From contig NZ_SRKY01000001.1 of the NCBI RefSeq assembly GCF_004803475.1, positions 868,001 to 932,000 of the forward strand: 64,000 nucleotides of DNA. The letters are read 5' to 3'. Both the position numbers and the translations under genes were made by a program. Under the pieces are notes generated by a model. The model made no database searches, was not told the DNA's origin, and saw only the letters and a program-made list of their open reading frames with translations. The first letter of the stretch is position 1; each line of letters opens with the position of its first letter. Source of the stretch: Aliishimia ponticola (GTDB taxonomy: Bacteria; Pseudomonadota; Alphaproteobacteria; Rhodobacterales; Rhodobacteraceae). This document shows positions 8,703 through 18,044 of this stretch, piece after piece.

Positions 8703-9176
8703 ATGAGCAGATTTCACCCCGTCCTTTTCGGCCTGATCGGGCTTTTGACCACTGCGTGTGCACCACAAAATGTGGCGATCCGGCAGGTCGATCTACAAGA
8801 TGTGCCCCGGCGCACGGCATTCTTTGCAACGAATCCCATGGCGCTGGACGAAGCCTTCAAGGAAGGATGCAACGGTCCGGGTGATATTTTCCGCCGCATC
8901 GACGGCGACACCGCCCAATGCGCGCTGCTGCCCACGCCCGAAGGCGCGGCCTTTCTTCTGGTGACTTTCGACGCCCAGCTCGAAGAGCCGCGCTTGATCG
9001 TGGAAAAGAGAACGCGCCGCGACGGGGACGGTTACCGGGTCGAGATGAGCTACTACGCCGAGGTACTTGCCAAGACGGGCAAGCGTCAGCGCATCTATAT
9101 GCCGCGCCGCACGCTGGATCGGCAGATTGACATGATCCTGACCAACTCGGGCGGACAACTGGACGACAGACCGTAA
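8703..9176 (+). CDS. putative lipoprotein, function unknown
   Basis: 157 residues from the ATG at 8703. The N-terminus (MSRFHPVLFGLIGLLTTACAP) is a signal peptide with Cys19, but position -3 is Thr rather than Leu, so the lipobox is imperfect. The mature part is about 138 residues with no motif I recognise, including 'CNGPGDIFRRIDGDTAQC' and a C-terminal helix. It is divergent from nrdJ and precedes the LamG-Hint gene by ~120 bases. No strong ribosome-binding site is visible before the ATG. Confidence 0.6.
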   Translation: MSRFHPVLFGLIGLLTTACAPQNVAIRQVDLQDVPRRTAFFATNPMALDEAFKEGCNGPGDIFRRIDGDTAQCALLPTPEGAAFLLVTFDAQLEEPRLIVEKRTRRDGDGYRVEMSYYAEVLAKTGKRQRIYMPRRTLDRQIDMILTNSGGQLDDRP

Positions 9177-9295
9177 ACGCCCGGCGATGCGGAAAATGCG
9201 CGTTAAGTAAAAAACAAAACCTATCCGATAGGACCTCTGCGACCGGTTGAACGGTGCGGATGCCGCGTGCCTGACCAATTTCAATGGAAGGCGCT

Positions 9296-10549
9296 ATGCC
9301 ACGTATTGCGTATTGGGACTTCAACGAAACCACCGCCACCGAGGCGGTGAGCGATGAAGAACTGTCCGATGGCACCGCGCAAGACGGCACCTATCTGAGC
9401 GGCGCAAGCCCAGATGGGTCCGGCGCGGCAAATTTCGACGGCGTCGATGACTATATTGAAGTGCCCTATGACAGCGCCTTCGCGTTGAGCGAGGGGACCA
9501 TCGTCATGACCGTGACGCAAAACAGCGCGTCCGTGTCGGATATCCCCCATGGCACGACGCCGGCACAAACGATATTTTCCATGGATTCCAATGGCTTCGA
9601 TACAGGCGGCCATCTGACGATCTTCATTCAAAGCGACGGCACGATTGCAGTACGACACCAGACGGACACGACCACATATCAGTTTGCAGGGGGGGCTGCG
9701 ACACTGGGGGAACCCGTGACGATCGCCTATTCCTGGGGGCCGTCGGGCGGTCAACTCATCGTCGACGGGGTCGCCATCATTACGCATACCCAGCCGTTGA
9801 CCCTTGAAGGGAATACCGAGCCGTTGGTTTTCGGGGCGAACCAGACCGCCAGCAGTGACGGCGCCGCGGACAATCTGAAAGGGTTTTTCGACGGAACGAT
9901 CAGCAATGTCGCGCTTTACGACGAGGTGTTGAGCGCAGGCGGCGTGCCCTGCTTTGCGCGCGGCACCAAACTGCTGACCCCGTCAGGCTTGATCCCGGTC
10001 GAGGACTTGCAACAGGGCGATCTGGTCACGACCTGCGGCAGTGGCGACAAACCGATCCGCTGGATCGGATCTTTCACAACCGATACGGCGATCACGGGCG
10101 GCGGCGATGCGAGGCTCTTTCCGATCCGCATCAAGGCCGGGGCCTTGGGGGCCGGACTGCCCTGCGCCGATCTTCTGGTATCGCGCCAGCACCGGATCGA
10201 GATCACCTCGAAAGTAGCGCAGCGCATGTTCAAAAGGCGCAGCGCCCTTGTTCCCGCGCATATGCTGACCCGCCTGCCCGGCATCTACGAAGATTGTTCC
10301 GTGCGCACGGTCGAATATCATCATCTTCTCTTTGACACCCATGAGGTCGTTTACGCCGAGGGTGTCCCGACTGAGAGTTTGCTGCTTGGCGGCGAAACCT
10401 GGCGCGCCCTGCCTGAGCGGTCCCGCAGAGAGATCGCCGCGTTGGACGCCCCGCAACTCGCGGCGTCGTCGCAGCATCTGATTCCGCCTCGCAGACAACA
10501 GAAAAGGCTGATCGCCCGCCATCTGGAAAACGATAAGCCGCTGTACTGA
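9296..10549 (+). CDS. LamG/concanavalin-like and Hint domain secreted protein
   Basis: 417 residues. ATG 9296 has GGAAGG six bases upstream and is preferred over ATG 9284. Residues ~25-215 form a LamG-like jelly-roll (NFDGVDDYIEVPYDSAF, ending GFFDGTISNVALYDEVL). Residues ~224-365 are a Hint domain of the type frequent in Rhodobacteraceae: it begins with PCFARGTKLLTPSG..VEDLQQGD, has a block-B-like SRQHRIEI, and ends HEVVYAEGVPTESLL. Hint domains perform self-splicing-type autocleavage in hedgehog/intein relatives; here the catalytic Cys follows the LamG part directly. There is no Sec signal, so export through a type I-like route is possible but is inference. Confidence 0.8.
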   Translation: MPRIAYWDFNETTATEAVSDEELSDGTAQDGTYLSGASPDGSGAANFDGVDDYIEVPYDSAFALSEGTIVMTVTQNSASVSDIPHGTTPAQTIFSMDSNGFDTGGHLTIFIQSDGTIAVRHQTDTTTYQFAGGAATLGEPVTIAYSWGPSGGQLIVDGVAIITHTQPLTLEGNTEPLVFGANQTASSDGAADNLKGFFDGTISNVALYDEVLSAGGVPCFARGTKLLTPSGLIPVEDLQQGDLVTTCGSGDKPIRWIGSFTTDTAITGGGDARLFPIRIKAGALGAGLPCADLLVSRQHRIEITSKVAQRMFKRRSALVPAHMLTRLPGIYEDCSVRTVEYHHLLFDTHEVVYAEGVPTESLLLGGETWRALPERSRREIAALDAPQLAASSQHLIPPRRQQKRLIARHLENDKPLY

Positions 10550-10575
10550 TTGAAGAAAGCTGGGTTTTTGGAAAA

Positions 10576-10652
10576 TGGTCGGGGCGGCGAGATTCGAACT
10601 CACGACCCCCTGTACCCAAAACAGGTGCGCTACCAGACTGCGCCACGCCCCG
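10576..10652 (-). tRNA. tRNA-Pro (anticodon TGG)
   Basis: 77 bases including an encoded CCA. Acceptor arms CGGGGCG/CGCCCCG pair perfectly, the anticodon loop is TTTGGGT within a CCTGT/ACAGG stem, and the T-loop is TTCGAAT. Confidence 0.96.
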
Positions 10653-10711
10653 GACCGTGCCCGCTCTTACGCGCTCTGTTCCGGTTTGAAAAGACCAAAC
10701 CTTGCTTTAAT

Positions 10712-11176
10712 TCAACACGGCCACGCCGCATCCCCACCAAAGAACGGATGGCGCATCTGCGTCCCCGGCGCGATCCCGATTTGCTGCGCCAGGCCGCCAT
10801 TGATTTCCAGCACCGCAACCAGCCCGCGCCCGCCCGAAATAGGCGTTTCATCCAAGGGGCGCGCGCGGTGATGGACATGGGCCACCACCCCGTCGGGGCG
10901 CAGGAAGATCAGGTCGAGTGGGATATAGGTGTTGCGCATCCAGAAGCTGAGCGCCTGAGGCCGCTGATAGAGAAACAGCATCCCCACGTCGTCTGCCATG
11001 CTGTCGCGGAACATCAGCCCGCGCGACCGTTGCGCCACCGTGGTTGCCAGTTCTACCCGGAAAGAGGTTTCCCCCCAATCGCCGCGCAGCCATACGACAT
11101 CCTCGCGGCACGCCGCCCAGGCATGTGTCGCGGCCACGATCAACGCCGCCGCAACCAGACCGATCCGTGCCTTCAA
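10712..11176 (-). CDS. exported DUF192 family protein
   Basis: 154 residues beginning with a TTG at 11176 that overlaps the stop of the cold-shock gene by four bases (TTGA), suggesting translational coupling. Residues 1-22 form a signal peptide (KARIGLVAAALIVAATHAWA). The DUF192 core is clear: 'TVAQRSRGLMFRDSM', 'GMLFLYQRPQALSFWMRNTYIPLDLIFL' and 'RPLDETPISGGRGLVAVLEINGG'. The family is small, exported and of unknown function. Longer in-frame starts lie inside the cold-shock gene and are rejected. Confidence 0.85.
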   Translation of the reverse strand: MKARIGLVAAALIVAATHAWAACREDVVWLRGDWGETSFRVELATTVAQRSRGLMFRDSMADDVGMLFLYQRPQALSFWMRNTYIPLDLIFLRPDGVVAHVHHRARPLDETPISGGRGLVAVLEINGGLAQQIGIAPGTQMRHPFFGGDAAWPC

Positions 11177-11709
11177 TCGTCTTCCGGCACACCGGCTTCC
11201 CAAGCGACGACTTCCGCGGCCATCCGGCCCCGCTTTCCATCGATCACCCGCAACGCCAGTGCTTCGCCCGGTTGAAGATCGCTCAAGCCCGACCGCCGCA
11301 AGACCTCGACATGCAAAAACACGTCTTCTGCCTTGCCAAAGACATTCGCAAAGCCGAATCCCTTGGCTTTGTCGAACCATTTGACCCGTGCCGGCTCCAA
11401 CGGGGCCGACCGCACGGTGTCCTCATCCAACTGTGCAATATCCGCAAGCGGCGCTGTGTCCGACTTTACGGGAGGATCAATTCTGAAAATCTCTGTCGCT
11501 TGAACGCCACGTCCCGTGCTCTGGGTCGCTATTTCAATACCTGACCCATCCGCCACAGAACTCTGGCCAAAGTTTCGCAACACGTTGACATGCAATAAGA
11601 TATCCGGGCCTCCAGACTCGGCTACAACGAAACCGAACCCTTTGACCGGATCAAACCATTTAACGTGACCGAAAACTCTAGCTGTCTCCGATTGTTCTAT
11701 ATCTGCCAA
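11173..11709 (-). CDS. tandem cold-shock domain protein
   Basis: 178 residues, starting at TTG 11709 (AAAGAG upstream). Two cold-shock domains: residues ~10-72 (HVKWFDPVKGFGFVVAE..DILLHVNVLR) and ~106-170 (ARVKWFDKAKGFGFANVFG..DVFLHVEVLR), joined by an acidic linker. RNP1-like (KGFGF) and RNP2-like (VFLHV/ILLHV) motifs are present in both. Such proteins bind single-stranded RNA/DNA. Two-domain forms are typical of alphaproteobacteria. It is co-transcribed with the DUF192 gene downstream. Confidence 0.9.
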   Translation of the reverse strand: MADIEQSETARVFGHVKWFDPVKGFGFVVAESGGPDILLHVNVLRNFGQSSVADGSGIEIATQSTGRGVQATEIFRIDPPVKSDTAPLADIAQLDEDTVRSAPLEPARVKWFDKAKGFGFANVFGKAEDVFLHVEVLRRSGLSDLQPGEALALRVIDGKRGRMAAEVVAWEAGVPEDD

Positions 11710-11844
11710 AACTCTTTCTCATGCTTGTTCAGCCACCCACGCGATCCCCAAAGTAACCATTCACGTGATCGTTAACGCTTTTCAAGTGAATTCCGAGTGG
11801 AAACAAGGCTCAAATTTCACGTCACACGAAATATTTTAATAAAC

Positions 11845-12450
11845 TCATGGATTTAGACGAATTACCCGCCATGGTTGTGTCGGATCATTTCTTGTCCAGC
11901 GAAAGCGATCATGCAGACGAAAGGCCCCATCGGCCCAGAATTCGATTTCGACCGGAGTTATCCGAAATCCGCCCCAAAAAGGCGGACGTTTCGGATTAGG
12001 CCCCTGCTGCGCGGTGACTTTGGCCACTTCCGCGACAAGGGCGGCCCGGCTGGCAAGGGGTTGGCTCTGCTGCGAGGCCCACGCCCCAAGCCGACTTTTC
12101 AGGCTGCGCGACGCAAAATAGGCATCCGCTTGCGGGCCATCTTCGCGCGTCACCAGCCCCCGCACACGGATCTGACGGCGCAACGTTTTCCAGTGCATCA
12201 CGAAAGCGGCCTTCCCGGCGCTGTCGATCTCCTGCGCTTTCTGGCTGCCGTAATTGGTGTAGAACACGAAGGCCCCGTCCTCGATATCCTTGAGCAGAAC
12301 CATCCGCGCATTGGGCAGCCCATCCGCGTCTACGGTCGACAGGGCAATGGCGTTGGGATCGTTGGGCTCGGACTTTTCGGCCTCTGCCAGCCAGGTGCGG
12401 GCCAGTGCAAAAGGATCGTCCCCCTCAAAGATTCCGGTTCTGTCGCTCAT
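11845..12450 (-). CDS. pdxH: pyridoxamine 5'-phosphate oxidase
   Basis: 201 residues from the ATG at 12450, with GGGAG nine bases upstream. It oxidises pyridoxine/pyridoxamine 5'-phosphate to pyridoxal 5'-phosphate using FMN. Family signatures: '[29 protein letters not shown]', '[17 protein letters not shown]' and the C-terminal '[17 protein letters not shown]'. Monocistronic, divergent from fabI. Confidence 0.93.
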   Translation of the reverse strand: MSDRTGIFEGDDPFALARTWLAEAEKSEPNDPNAIALSTVDADGLPNARMVLLKDIEDGAFVFYTNYGSQKAQEIDSAGKAAFVMHWKTLRRQIRVRGLVTREDGPQADAYFASRSLKSRLGAWASQQSQPLASRAALVAEVAKVTAQQGPNPKRPPFWGGFRITPVEIEFWADGAFRLHDRFRWTRNDPTQPWRVIRLNP

Positions 12451-12593
12451 CTCATCGGCTCCCTGCGCTGCTCGGCTGAACACTAGTGTCGTGGCGCGCC
12501 CGCTTCAATGGCACTGCGCGCGGACTTGATGCGGTTGTTCCAATCCCCTAAAGCAGTCCAACAATTACGTTCAGGCAGCGGGGACAAGTAGCC

Positions 12594-13400
12594 ATGGCAG
12601 AGTCGTTGATGGCCGGCAAGCGCGGGTTGATCATGGGGCTTGCGAACGACAAGTCTATTGCGTGGGGCATTGCCAAGACATTGGCGGAACACGGGGCGGA
12701 ACTTGCGTTCTCTTATCAGGGCGAAGCGCTGAAAAAGCGCGTCGATCCTCTGGCCGGCCAATTGGGATCGGATATCGTGCTGCCCTGCGATGTTGGCGAC
12801 GAGGCCTCCATCGATGATTTGTTCGCCGCGCTGAAAGAGCGTTGGGGCGGGCTGGACTTCATCGTTCATGCCATCGGGTTTTCCGACAAGAACGAGCTGC
12901 GCGGTCGCTATGTCGATACCTCGCGCGGCAACTTCGCCATGTCGATGGATATTTCCGTCTATTCCTTCACCGCCATCATGCAACGTGCTGAAAAGATGAT
13001 GAAAGAGGGCGGCTCGGCCCTGACGCTGACCTATTACGGGGCCGAAAAGGTCATGCCGCATTACAATGTGATGGGCGTGGCCAAGGCGGCGCTGGAAGCG
13101 TCGGTGCAATATCTGGCCGAGGATCTGGGTAAGGACGGCATTCGCGTCAACGCGATCTCTGCCGGGCCGATCAAGACGCTAGCCGCATCGGGGATCGGCG
13201 ATTTCCGCTACATCATGAAGTGGAACGAATACAACTCGCCCATGCGCCGCAATGTCACCATCGAAGACGTTGGAAAGGCTGCGCTTTTCCTGCTGAGCGA
13301 TCTTGGCTCCGGCACCACGGGTGAGAACCTGCATGTGGATGCGGGCTATCACGTTGTCGGTATGAAAGCCGTCGACGCACCGGATATGAGCAAAGGGTAA
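12594..13400 (+). CDS. fabI: enoyl-[acyl-carrier-protein] reductase (NADH)
   Basis: 268 residues, an atypical SDR. The FabI active-site arrangement Y148/Y157-x6-K164 ([19 protein letters not shown]) and the '[13 protein letters not shown]' nucleotide-binding start are visible. It reduces trans-2-enoyl-ACP in the last step of each fatty-acid elongation cycle and is the triclosan target class. gpt starts six bases after its stop, so the two are likely co-transcribed. Confidence 0.94.
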   Translation: MAESLMAGKRGLIMGLANDKSIAWGIAKTLAEHGAELAFSYQGEALKKRVDPLAGQLGSDIVLPCDVGDEASIDDLFAALKERWGGLDFIVHAIGFSDKNELRGRYVDTSRGNFAMSMDISVYSFTAIMQRAEKMMKEGGSALTLTYYGAEKVMPHYNVMGVAKAALEASVQYLAEDLGKDGIRVNAISAGPIKTLAASGIGDFRYIMKWNEYNSPMRRNVTIEDVGKAALFLLSDLGSGTTGENLHVDAGYHVVGMKAVDAPDMSKG

Positions 13401-13405
13401 AGCCG

Positions 13406-13924
13406 ATGTCTGACCGTCTTCCGCACGAAAAGGGTTTTCACGTCAGCTGGGATCAGATCCATCGCGACAGCCGGGCGCTGGCATGGCGTCTGGATGGCAA
13501 GGGCCCCGACAATGGCGCCTGGAAAGCGGTGGTTGCGATCACCCGCGGGGGTATGGCCCCGGCGATGATCGTCGCGCGGGAACTCGACATTCGCACCGTC
13601 GATACGATCAGTGTGAAGTCCTACCAGTCGGGCGGCGGCAAGCAGGATCAGCAATCCGAGGCAAAGGTTCTCAAATCGCCGGATGCCGAGATGATCGGTG
13701 ACGGCACCGGAATCCTTGTCGTCGATGACCTTGTCGATTCGGGGAAAACGCTGGAACTGGTGCGCAAACTTTACCCCAAGGCGCATTTCGCCACCGTTTA
13801 CGCCAAGCCTCAGGGCGAACCGCAGGTCGATGATTTCATCACCGGTGTCAGCCAGGACACGTGGATTTTCTTCCCGTGGGATATGGCGCTGCAATATGTG
13901 GAACCCTATCGCGGCAAGGACTGA
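13406..13924 (+). CDS. gpt: xanthine phosphoribosyltransferase
   Basis: 172 residues. The PRPP-binding motif [13 protein letters not shown] lies near residues 108-120, and the N-terminal '[17 protein letters not shown]' and '[17 protein letters not shown]' are typical of Gpt. It salvages xanthine/guanine with PRPP. Closely spaced behind fabI. Confidence 0.9.
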   Translation: MSDRLPHEKGFHVSWDQIHRDSRALAWRLDGKGPDNGAWKAVVAITRGGMAPAMIVARELDIRTVDTISVKSYQSGGGKQDQQSEAKVLKSPDAEMIGDGTGILVVDDLVDSGKTLELVRKLYPKAHFATVYAKPQGEPQVDDFITGVSQDTWIFFPWDMALQYVEPYRGKD

Positions 13925-13995
13925 CGCGCCGCCTGCCCTCTTGCCCCCCGCTGAGGACCTGCTTACCTGATCTGGTTGAGAATTTGGGAGGCAAC

Positions 13996-14751
13996 ATGGA
14001 ACTCAAGACCACTTCTGCCGTCGTGACCGGCGGCGCATCGGGGCTGGGGGAAGCCACGGCACGGTATTTCGCCGAAAACGGCGCGCAGGTCACGTTGCTG
14101 GACCGCGACGAAGAGCGGGGCCACATCGTCGCTGACGAGATCGGCGGGCGTTTCGTCAAAACCGATGTCACGGATGAAAAGTCGGTCCAGAACGCCATCA
14201 ACATCGCATTGCAAACGATGGGGCGCATCACCGCTTGCGTGAACTGCGCCGGGATCGCCTTTGGCATCAAGACCGTGGGAAAGGATGGACCGCACCCGCT
14301 GGATGCCTTCCGCAAGACCATCGACGTGAACCTGATCGGCACCTTCAACGTGGCGCGGCTGGCCGCCGAACAGATGGCCAAGAACGACCCAGAGCCTGAT
14401 GGCGCGCGTGGCATCATCGTGAACACGGCCTCTATCGCCGCATTCGACGGGCAAAAAGGTCAGGCGGCCTATTCCGCGTCCAAGGGCGGCGTGGTCGGGA
14501 TGGCCCTGCCAATGGCCCGCGATCTGGCCTCGCTTGGGATTCGGGTCAACACGATCGCGCCCGGTATCTTCATGACGCCGATGCTTGCGGGTCTGCCCGA
14601 AGAGGTACAGCAAAGCCTTGCCGCCGATGTGCCCTGCCCCGCCCGCCTTGGCGATCCGCGCGAATATGCCCGGCTTGCCGGGTTCATGGTCGAGATGGGG
14701 TATCTCAACGGTGAAGTGATCCGTCTGGACGGCGCGCTGCGGATGCGCTGA
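13996..14751 (+). CDS. SDR-family 3-hydroxyacyl-CoA dehydrogenase-like oxidoreductase
   Basis: 251 residues; the ATG at 13996 has GGGAGG in front. Classical SDR elements are complete: TGGASGLGEA cofactor motif (residues 11-20), NCAG, a catalytic Ser in NTASIAAFDG, and YSASK. The sequence resembles the HSD17B10/type II 3-hydroxyacyl-CoA dehydrogenase group (for example 'KGGVVGMALPMARDLASLGIRVNTIAPGIFMTPML'), acting in fatty-acid or branched-chain acyl-CoA oxidation. Its stop is four bases from that of the convergent ABC-F gene. Confidence 0.82.
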   Translation: MELKTTSAVVTGGASGLGEATARYFAENGAQVTLLDRDEERGHIVADEIGGRFVKTDVTDEKSVQNAINIALQTMGRITACVNCAGIAFGIKTVGKDGPHPLDAFRKTIDVNLIGTFNVARLAAEQMAKNDPEPDGARGIIVNTASIAAFDGQKGQAAYSASKGGVVGMALPMARDLASLGIRVNTIAPGIFMTPMLAGLPEEVQQSLAADVPCPARLGDPREYARLAGFMVEMGYLNGEVIRLDGALRMR

Positions 14752-14755
14752 GGCG

Positions 14756-16567
14756 TTACGCCTCGGCCTTTTCCGCCAGCATCAGCCACTCTTCCTCGGA
14801 GGCGGCAAGTTTTTCCTGCCGCTCCGTCAGGGCCTCTGTCGCCTTGCGGAACTTGACCGGCTCGCGGGTGAACAGATCCGCATCGGACAGAAGCTCTTCC
14901 AACTTGCCGATTTCGGCGGTCAGCCGGTCCATTTCTGCGGGCAATGCCTCCAGCCGGTGCTTTTCAGTAAAGCTGAGCCCCTGCGCCGCCGGTTTCGCGG
15001 TTTTGTCCTTGGGCGCGGCGGCTTTGGCCTTTTGCGCGGCCTTGTCCGGCGCGCTGTCCTCTTGCCGCTGTTTGCGATAATCGCTCCAGCCGCCCGCATA
15101 GATCACGGCGCGGCCATCTCCCTCCATCGCGACGGTCGTGGCGGCGACACGGTCAAGGAAATCGCGGTCGTGGCTGACCAGAAGCACCGTGCCATCATAG
15201 CTTTCCAGCAGGTCTTGCAGCAGGTCGAGCGTTTCCACATCCAGATCGTTGGTGGGTTCGTCCAGCACCAGAAGATTGCTTTCGCGCGCCATGATCCGGG
15301 CCAGCAGAAGCCGGGCTTTTTCCCCGCCTGACAAGGACTTGACCGGCGCACGGGCCTGCCGTTCGTCGAACAGGAATTCCTTGAGATACCCTACCACATG
15401 CTTTGGCGTGCCGCGCACCATCACCTGATCCGCCGCGCCGCGCACCCGCATTTCGGGGCTGCCCGTCAGGCTTTCCCACAAGCTGTCTTCAGGGTTGAGC
15501 TGCGCGCGCGCCTGATCGAACCACGCCACATCCAGATTGGTGCCAAGCGTGATGGTACCGCTATCGGGCGTTTCATCCCCGATCAGCATTCGGATCAGGG
15601 TCGTCTTACCCACACCGTTCGGCCCGACCAGCGCGACCCGGTCGCCGCGCATGATGGTCATATCGAAGGGTTTGAGGATCACCTTATCCCCGAACGCCTT
15701 TGAGATTCCCTTGGCTTCGATCACCTTGCGGCCCGATTTCTGGCCCGCCTCCAGCGCCATTGTGGCCGCGCCCTGCCGCGCGATCTGCGAGGCCCGTTCC
15801 GCCCGCAACGATTGCAGCGCGCGCACCCGGCCCTGATTGCGTTTGCGCCGCGCCGAAATTCCTTCCACCGCCCAACGGGCTTCGGCCTTGATCTTGCGGT
15901 CCAGCTTGTGGCGCGCGTCGTCTTCCTGTGCCCAAACTTCATCCCGCCAATCCTCGAACGCGGCAAAACCCTTTTCCTGACGGCGCACCTGCCCCCGGTC
16001 GATCCAGAGCGTCGCACGCGTGAGTTCGCGCAAAAACGCCCGGTCGTGCGAGATCAGCACGAACCCGGCCTGCGTCGTCTTCAACTCTGCCTCCAGCCAG
16101 GCAATCGCTTCGATATCAAGGTGGTTGGTCGGCTCGTCCAGCAGCATCAGCCCCGGCGCTTCGGCCAGCAACTTGGCCAGCGCCGCGCGCCGCCGTTCAC
16201 CGCCGCTGGCGGTTTCCACCGGGCGGTCAGGGTCGAATTTCAGCCCCTCGCCCGCGCGTTCGACCTTGTACATGTCGGCCGGGCCCAATTCGCTCGCAGC
16301 GAATTCGCCCAAGGTGGCAAAGCCCGAAAGGTCCGGTTCCTGCTGCATATAGCCGACATCGACCCCCGGCCCCGCGACGACTTCGCCCCGGTCGGGTTCC
16401 ACCTGCCCCGCCATCACCTTCATCAGGGTCGATTTGCCCGACCCGTTGCGGCCCACAAGCGCCACCCGGTCCCCCGGTTGCACCACAAGCGAAAGACCAT
16501 CGAACACCGGATCGCCCCCGAAGGTCAGCGAGATGTCATTGAGTTGTAAAAGAGGAATACGCGCCAT
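14756..16567 (-). CDS. ABC-F family ATP-binding protein (Uup-like)
   Basis: 603 residues with two ABC ATPase domains and no membrane segments. Walker A motifs GRNGSGKST (~39) and GPNGVGKTT (~310), signatures ASGGERRR and LSGGEKAR, and Walker B LMLLDEPTNHLD and LLVLDEPTNDLD are all intact. The linker and a Lys/Ala-rich C-terminus ending in a coiled coil (about 520-603) fit the Uup subgroup. ABC-F proteins act on ribosomes; Uup binds DNA junctions/ribosomes. No neighbouring permease, as expected. Confidence 0.9.
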   Translation of the reverse strand: MARIPLLQLNDISLTFGGDPVFDGLSLVVQPGDRVALVGRNGSGKSTLMKVMAGQVEPDRGEVVAGPGVDVGYMQQEPDLSGFATLGEFAASELGPADMYKVERAGEGLKFDPDRPVETASGGERRRAALAKLLAEAPGLMLLDEPTNHLDIEAIAWLEAELKTTQAGFVLISHDRAFLRELTRATLWIDRGQVRRQEKGFAAFEDWRDEVWAQEDDARHKLDRKIKAEARWAVEGISARRKRNQGRVRALQSLRAERASQIARQGAATMALEAGQKSGRKVIEAKGISKAFGDKVILKPFDMTIMRGDRVALVGPNGVGKTTLIRMLIGDETPDSGTITLGTNLDVAWFDQARAQLNPEDSLWESLTGSPEMRVRGAADQVMVRGTPKHVVGYLKEFLFDERQARAPVKSLSGGEKARLLLARIMARESNLLVLDEPTNDLDVETLDLLQDLLESYDGTVLLVSHDRDFLDRVAATTVAMEGDGRAVIYAGGWSDYRKQRQEDSAPDKAAQKAKAAAPKDKTAKPAAQGLSFTEKHRLEALPAEMDRLTAEIGKLEELLSDADLFTREPVKFRKATEALTERQEKLAASEEEWLMLAEKAEA

Positions 16568-16606
16568 GCGCCGGAGCTACCCCCAGCGCGTCAGCCCGTC
16601 AACGCC

Positions 16607-17335
16607 TCAGCCAGCGACAGCGCGCAGAAGTCGCTTGCGGGCGGGTGGAATCGCCCCGATTTCGACCCCGGTAAAAACATGCAGCGTATTCATCTGCCGA
16701 TCCACCACCGCATGATCGCTGACCCAGCCCCCCATCATCAGATAGGTCTTGAGCAGCGGCGGCATCCGCAGCATCGCCTTGCGCGCATCGGGCTTGCGCC
16801 GCAGCCGGGCGGCAAAGCGGAACACATGCGGCGCTTTCACCCGTGGCAACCACCGCTTGGGCGCCAGATACCGGGCCTTCAGCATGGCAAACGCATCAAG
16901 ATAGGCGTCGGTCTCGGTCCCATGGAACGAAGAACAGCCGAACAGCAGATCGATTCCCTGCGCATCCACGAAGCGCGTCATCGCCCCCCAGGCCACGCGC
17001 AGGATATTCGGGTCCGAGACGTCGGGATCGACGCAGAACCGGCCCATCTCCACCATCTTGCCATCATAGGCTTCCAGAGCGGACAGCTCGTAATACTGCG
17101 CCGAATAGCTGTGCGAGATCGTCGCGCCGGTCAGCGGCATCATGCGAAAGCAGCAGACCAGCCGCCCGGTCGCGGTCTCTTCGACAAGGATATGTTCGCA
17201 CAGGTCATCGAAAGAATCGGCGTCATGGGCAACATCCAGCCCGAAGGCCCGCGCCCGCAGCGCCTGTGCCGCCTGAATGTCGGATGGGCTGTCTGCCAGA
17301 CGCGCCGCGAACTTACCTTTACTCAGCGAAATCAT
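16607..17335 (-). CDS. olsB: L-ornithine N-alpha-acyltransferase (ornithine lipid synthesis, OlsB)
   Basis: 242 residues from the ATG at 17335 (GAGAGG upstream). It looks like OlsB: 'AARLADSPSDIQAAQALRARAFG', 'DEYCDH'-type region (DSFDDLCEHILVEE), 'YYELSALEAYDGKMVEMGRFCVDP' and 'FGCSSFHGTE'. OlsB transfers a 3-hydroxyacyl group from ACP to ornithine to make lyso-ornithine lipid. The usual partner acyltransferase OlsA is not adjacent; the next gene downstream is the ABC-F ATPase. Confidence 0.8.
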   Translation of the reverse strand: MISLSKGKFAARLADSPSDIQAAQALRARAFGLDVAHDADSFDDLCEHILVEETATGRLVCCFRMMPLTGATISHSYSAQYYELSALEAYDGKMVEMGRFCVDPDVSDPNILRVAWGAMTRFVDAQGIDLLFGCSSFHGTETDAYLDAFAMLKARYLAPKRWLPRVKAPHVFRFAARLRRKPDARKAMLRMPPLLKTYLMMGGWVSDHAVVDRQMNTLHVFTGVEIGAIPPARKRLLRAVAG

Positions 17336-17457
17336 GTGCCTCTCTCGCCCCGTCCTCGGTCCCGTCTGCGGCCTTGCGCGATCACGTTCGCGCCGCCTCA
17401 TAACGCCTTGTCGCACCGCTTACGGGCCTGATGTGACAGGCACGTGACGCGGGCCGA

Positions 17458-17907
17458 TCAGAAGCCAGACGGCCGGATGCGACCCAGGCTGCCAAGCAAC
17501 TGACGCAGGAAGGTCCGGTCGACGACGCTGGATTCGGTGACCCGGCGTTCGAGCGTGACGACACGCCCGTCTTCCAGACCGAACCGTTCGATATTCGACA
17601 CGACACCCTGCTGATCGAAGGTAATGGCAAGAACTTCGCGATCAACCACCGTCGGTGCCGTAAAGGCAAAAGACCGGACACGCTGGCGGACATAGTAATA
17701 ACCGGTATCGTTCACGAGGCTGGACGACGTGGGCGAGCCAATGGTTTCAGCCACACTGTCGCGCGTATCGACGCCGACAACGATTTCCTCCAGCTGATCC
17801 GAAGGCGGCACGTAGCCATGGCTGCGGAAGCTGGCGGAACATGCCCCGAGCGCCAGAACCAAGACCAACGGCCCTACCAGCCGCAGCTTGCCGATCGCGT
17901 TTCCCAT
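17458..17907 (-). CDS. bamE: outer-membrane assembly lipoprotein BamE (SmpA/OmlA)
   Basis: 149 residues; ATG 17907 has GAAGGTG upstream. Signal peptide with lipobox LGAC and lipidated Cys23. The BamE fold is indicated by 'QLEEIVVGVDTRDSVAETIGSPT' followed by 'YYYVRQRVRSFAF' and 'REVLAITFDQQGVVSNIERFGLEDG'. It is an accessory part of the BAM complex that inserts beta-barrels in the outer membrane. Divergent from yceD, a common arrangement in alphaproteobacteria. Confidence 0.9.
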   Translation of the reverse strand: MGNAIGKLRLVGPLVLVLALGACSASFRSHGYVPPSDQLEEIVVGVDTRDSVAETIGSPTSSSLVNDTGYYYVRQRVRSFAFTAPTVVDREVLAITFDQQGVVSNIERFGLEDGRVVTLERRVTESSVVDRTFLRQLLGSLGRIRPSGF

Positions 17908-18044
17908 ATGCACCTTCGTCCCCCGGATCGTGCGCACCCTTGCGTGTCGGGTGCGCGGCTTCTATGTCGATTATCAACCCAAGCGCGGCTGTTCAAGTTC
18001 CACCTTCATATAGGGCCGCGCGGCACTGGCCGGAAGCGAAGCGA

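Noticed and set aside
14756-16567. ABC transporter permease partner for the ABC-F ATPase
   Set aside because: ABC-F proteins have no permease; the neighbours are unrelated.
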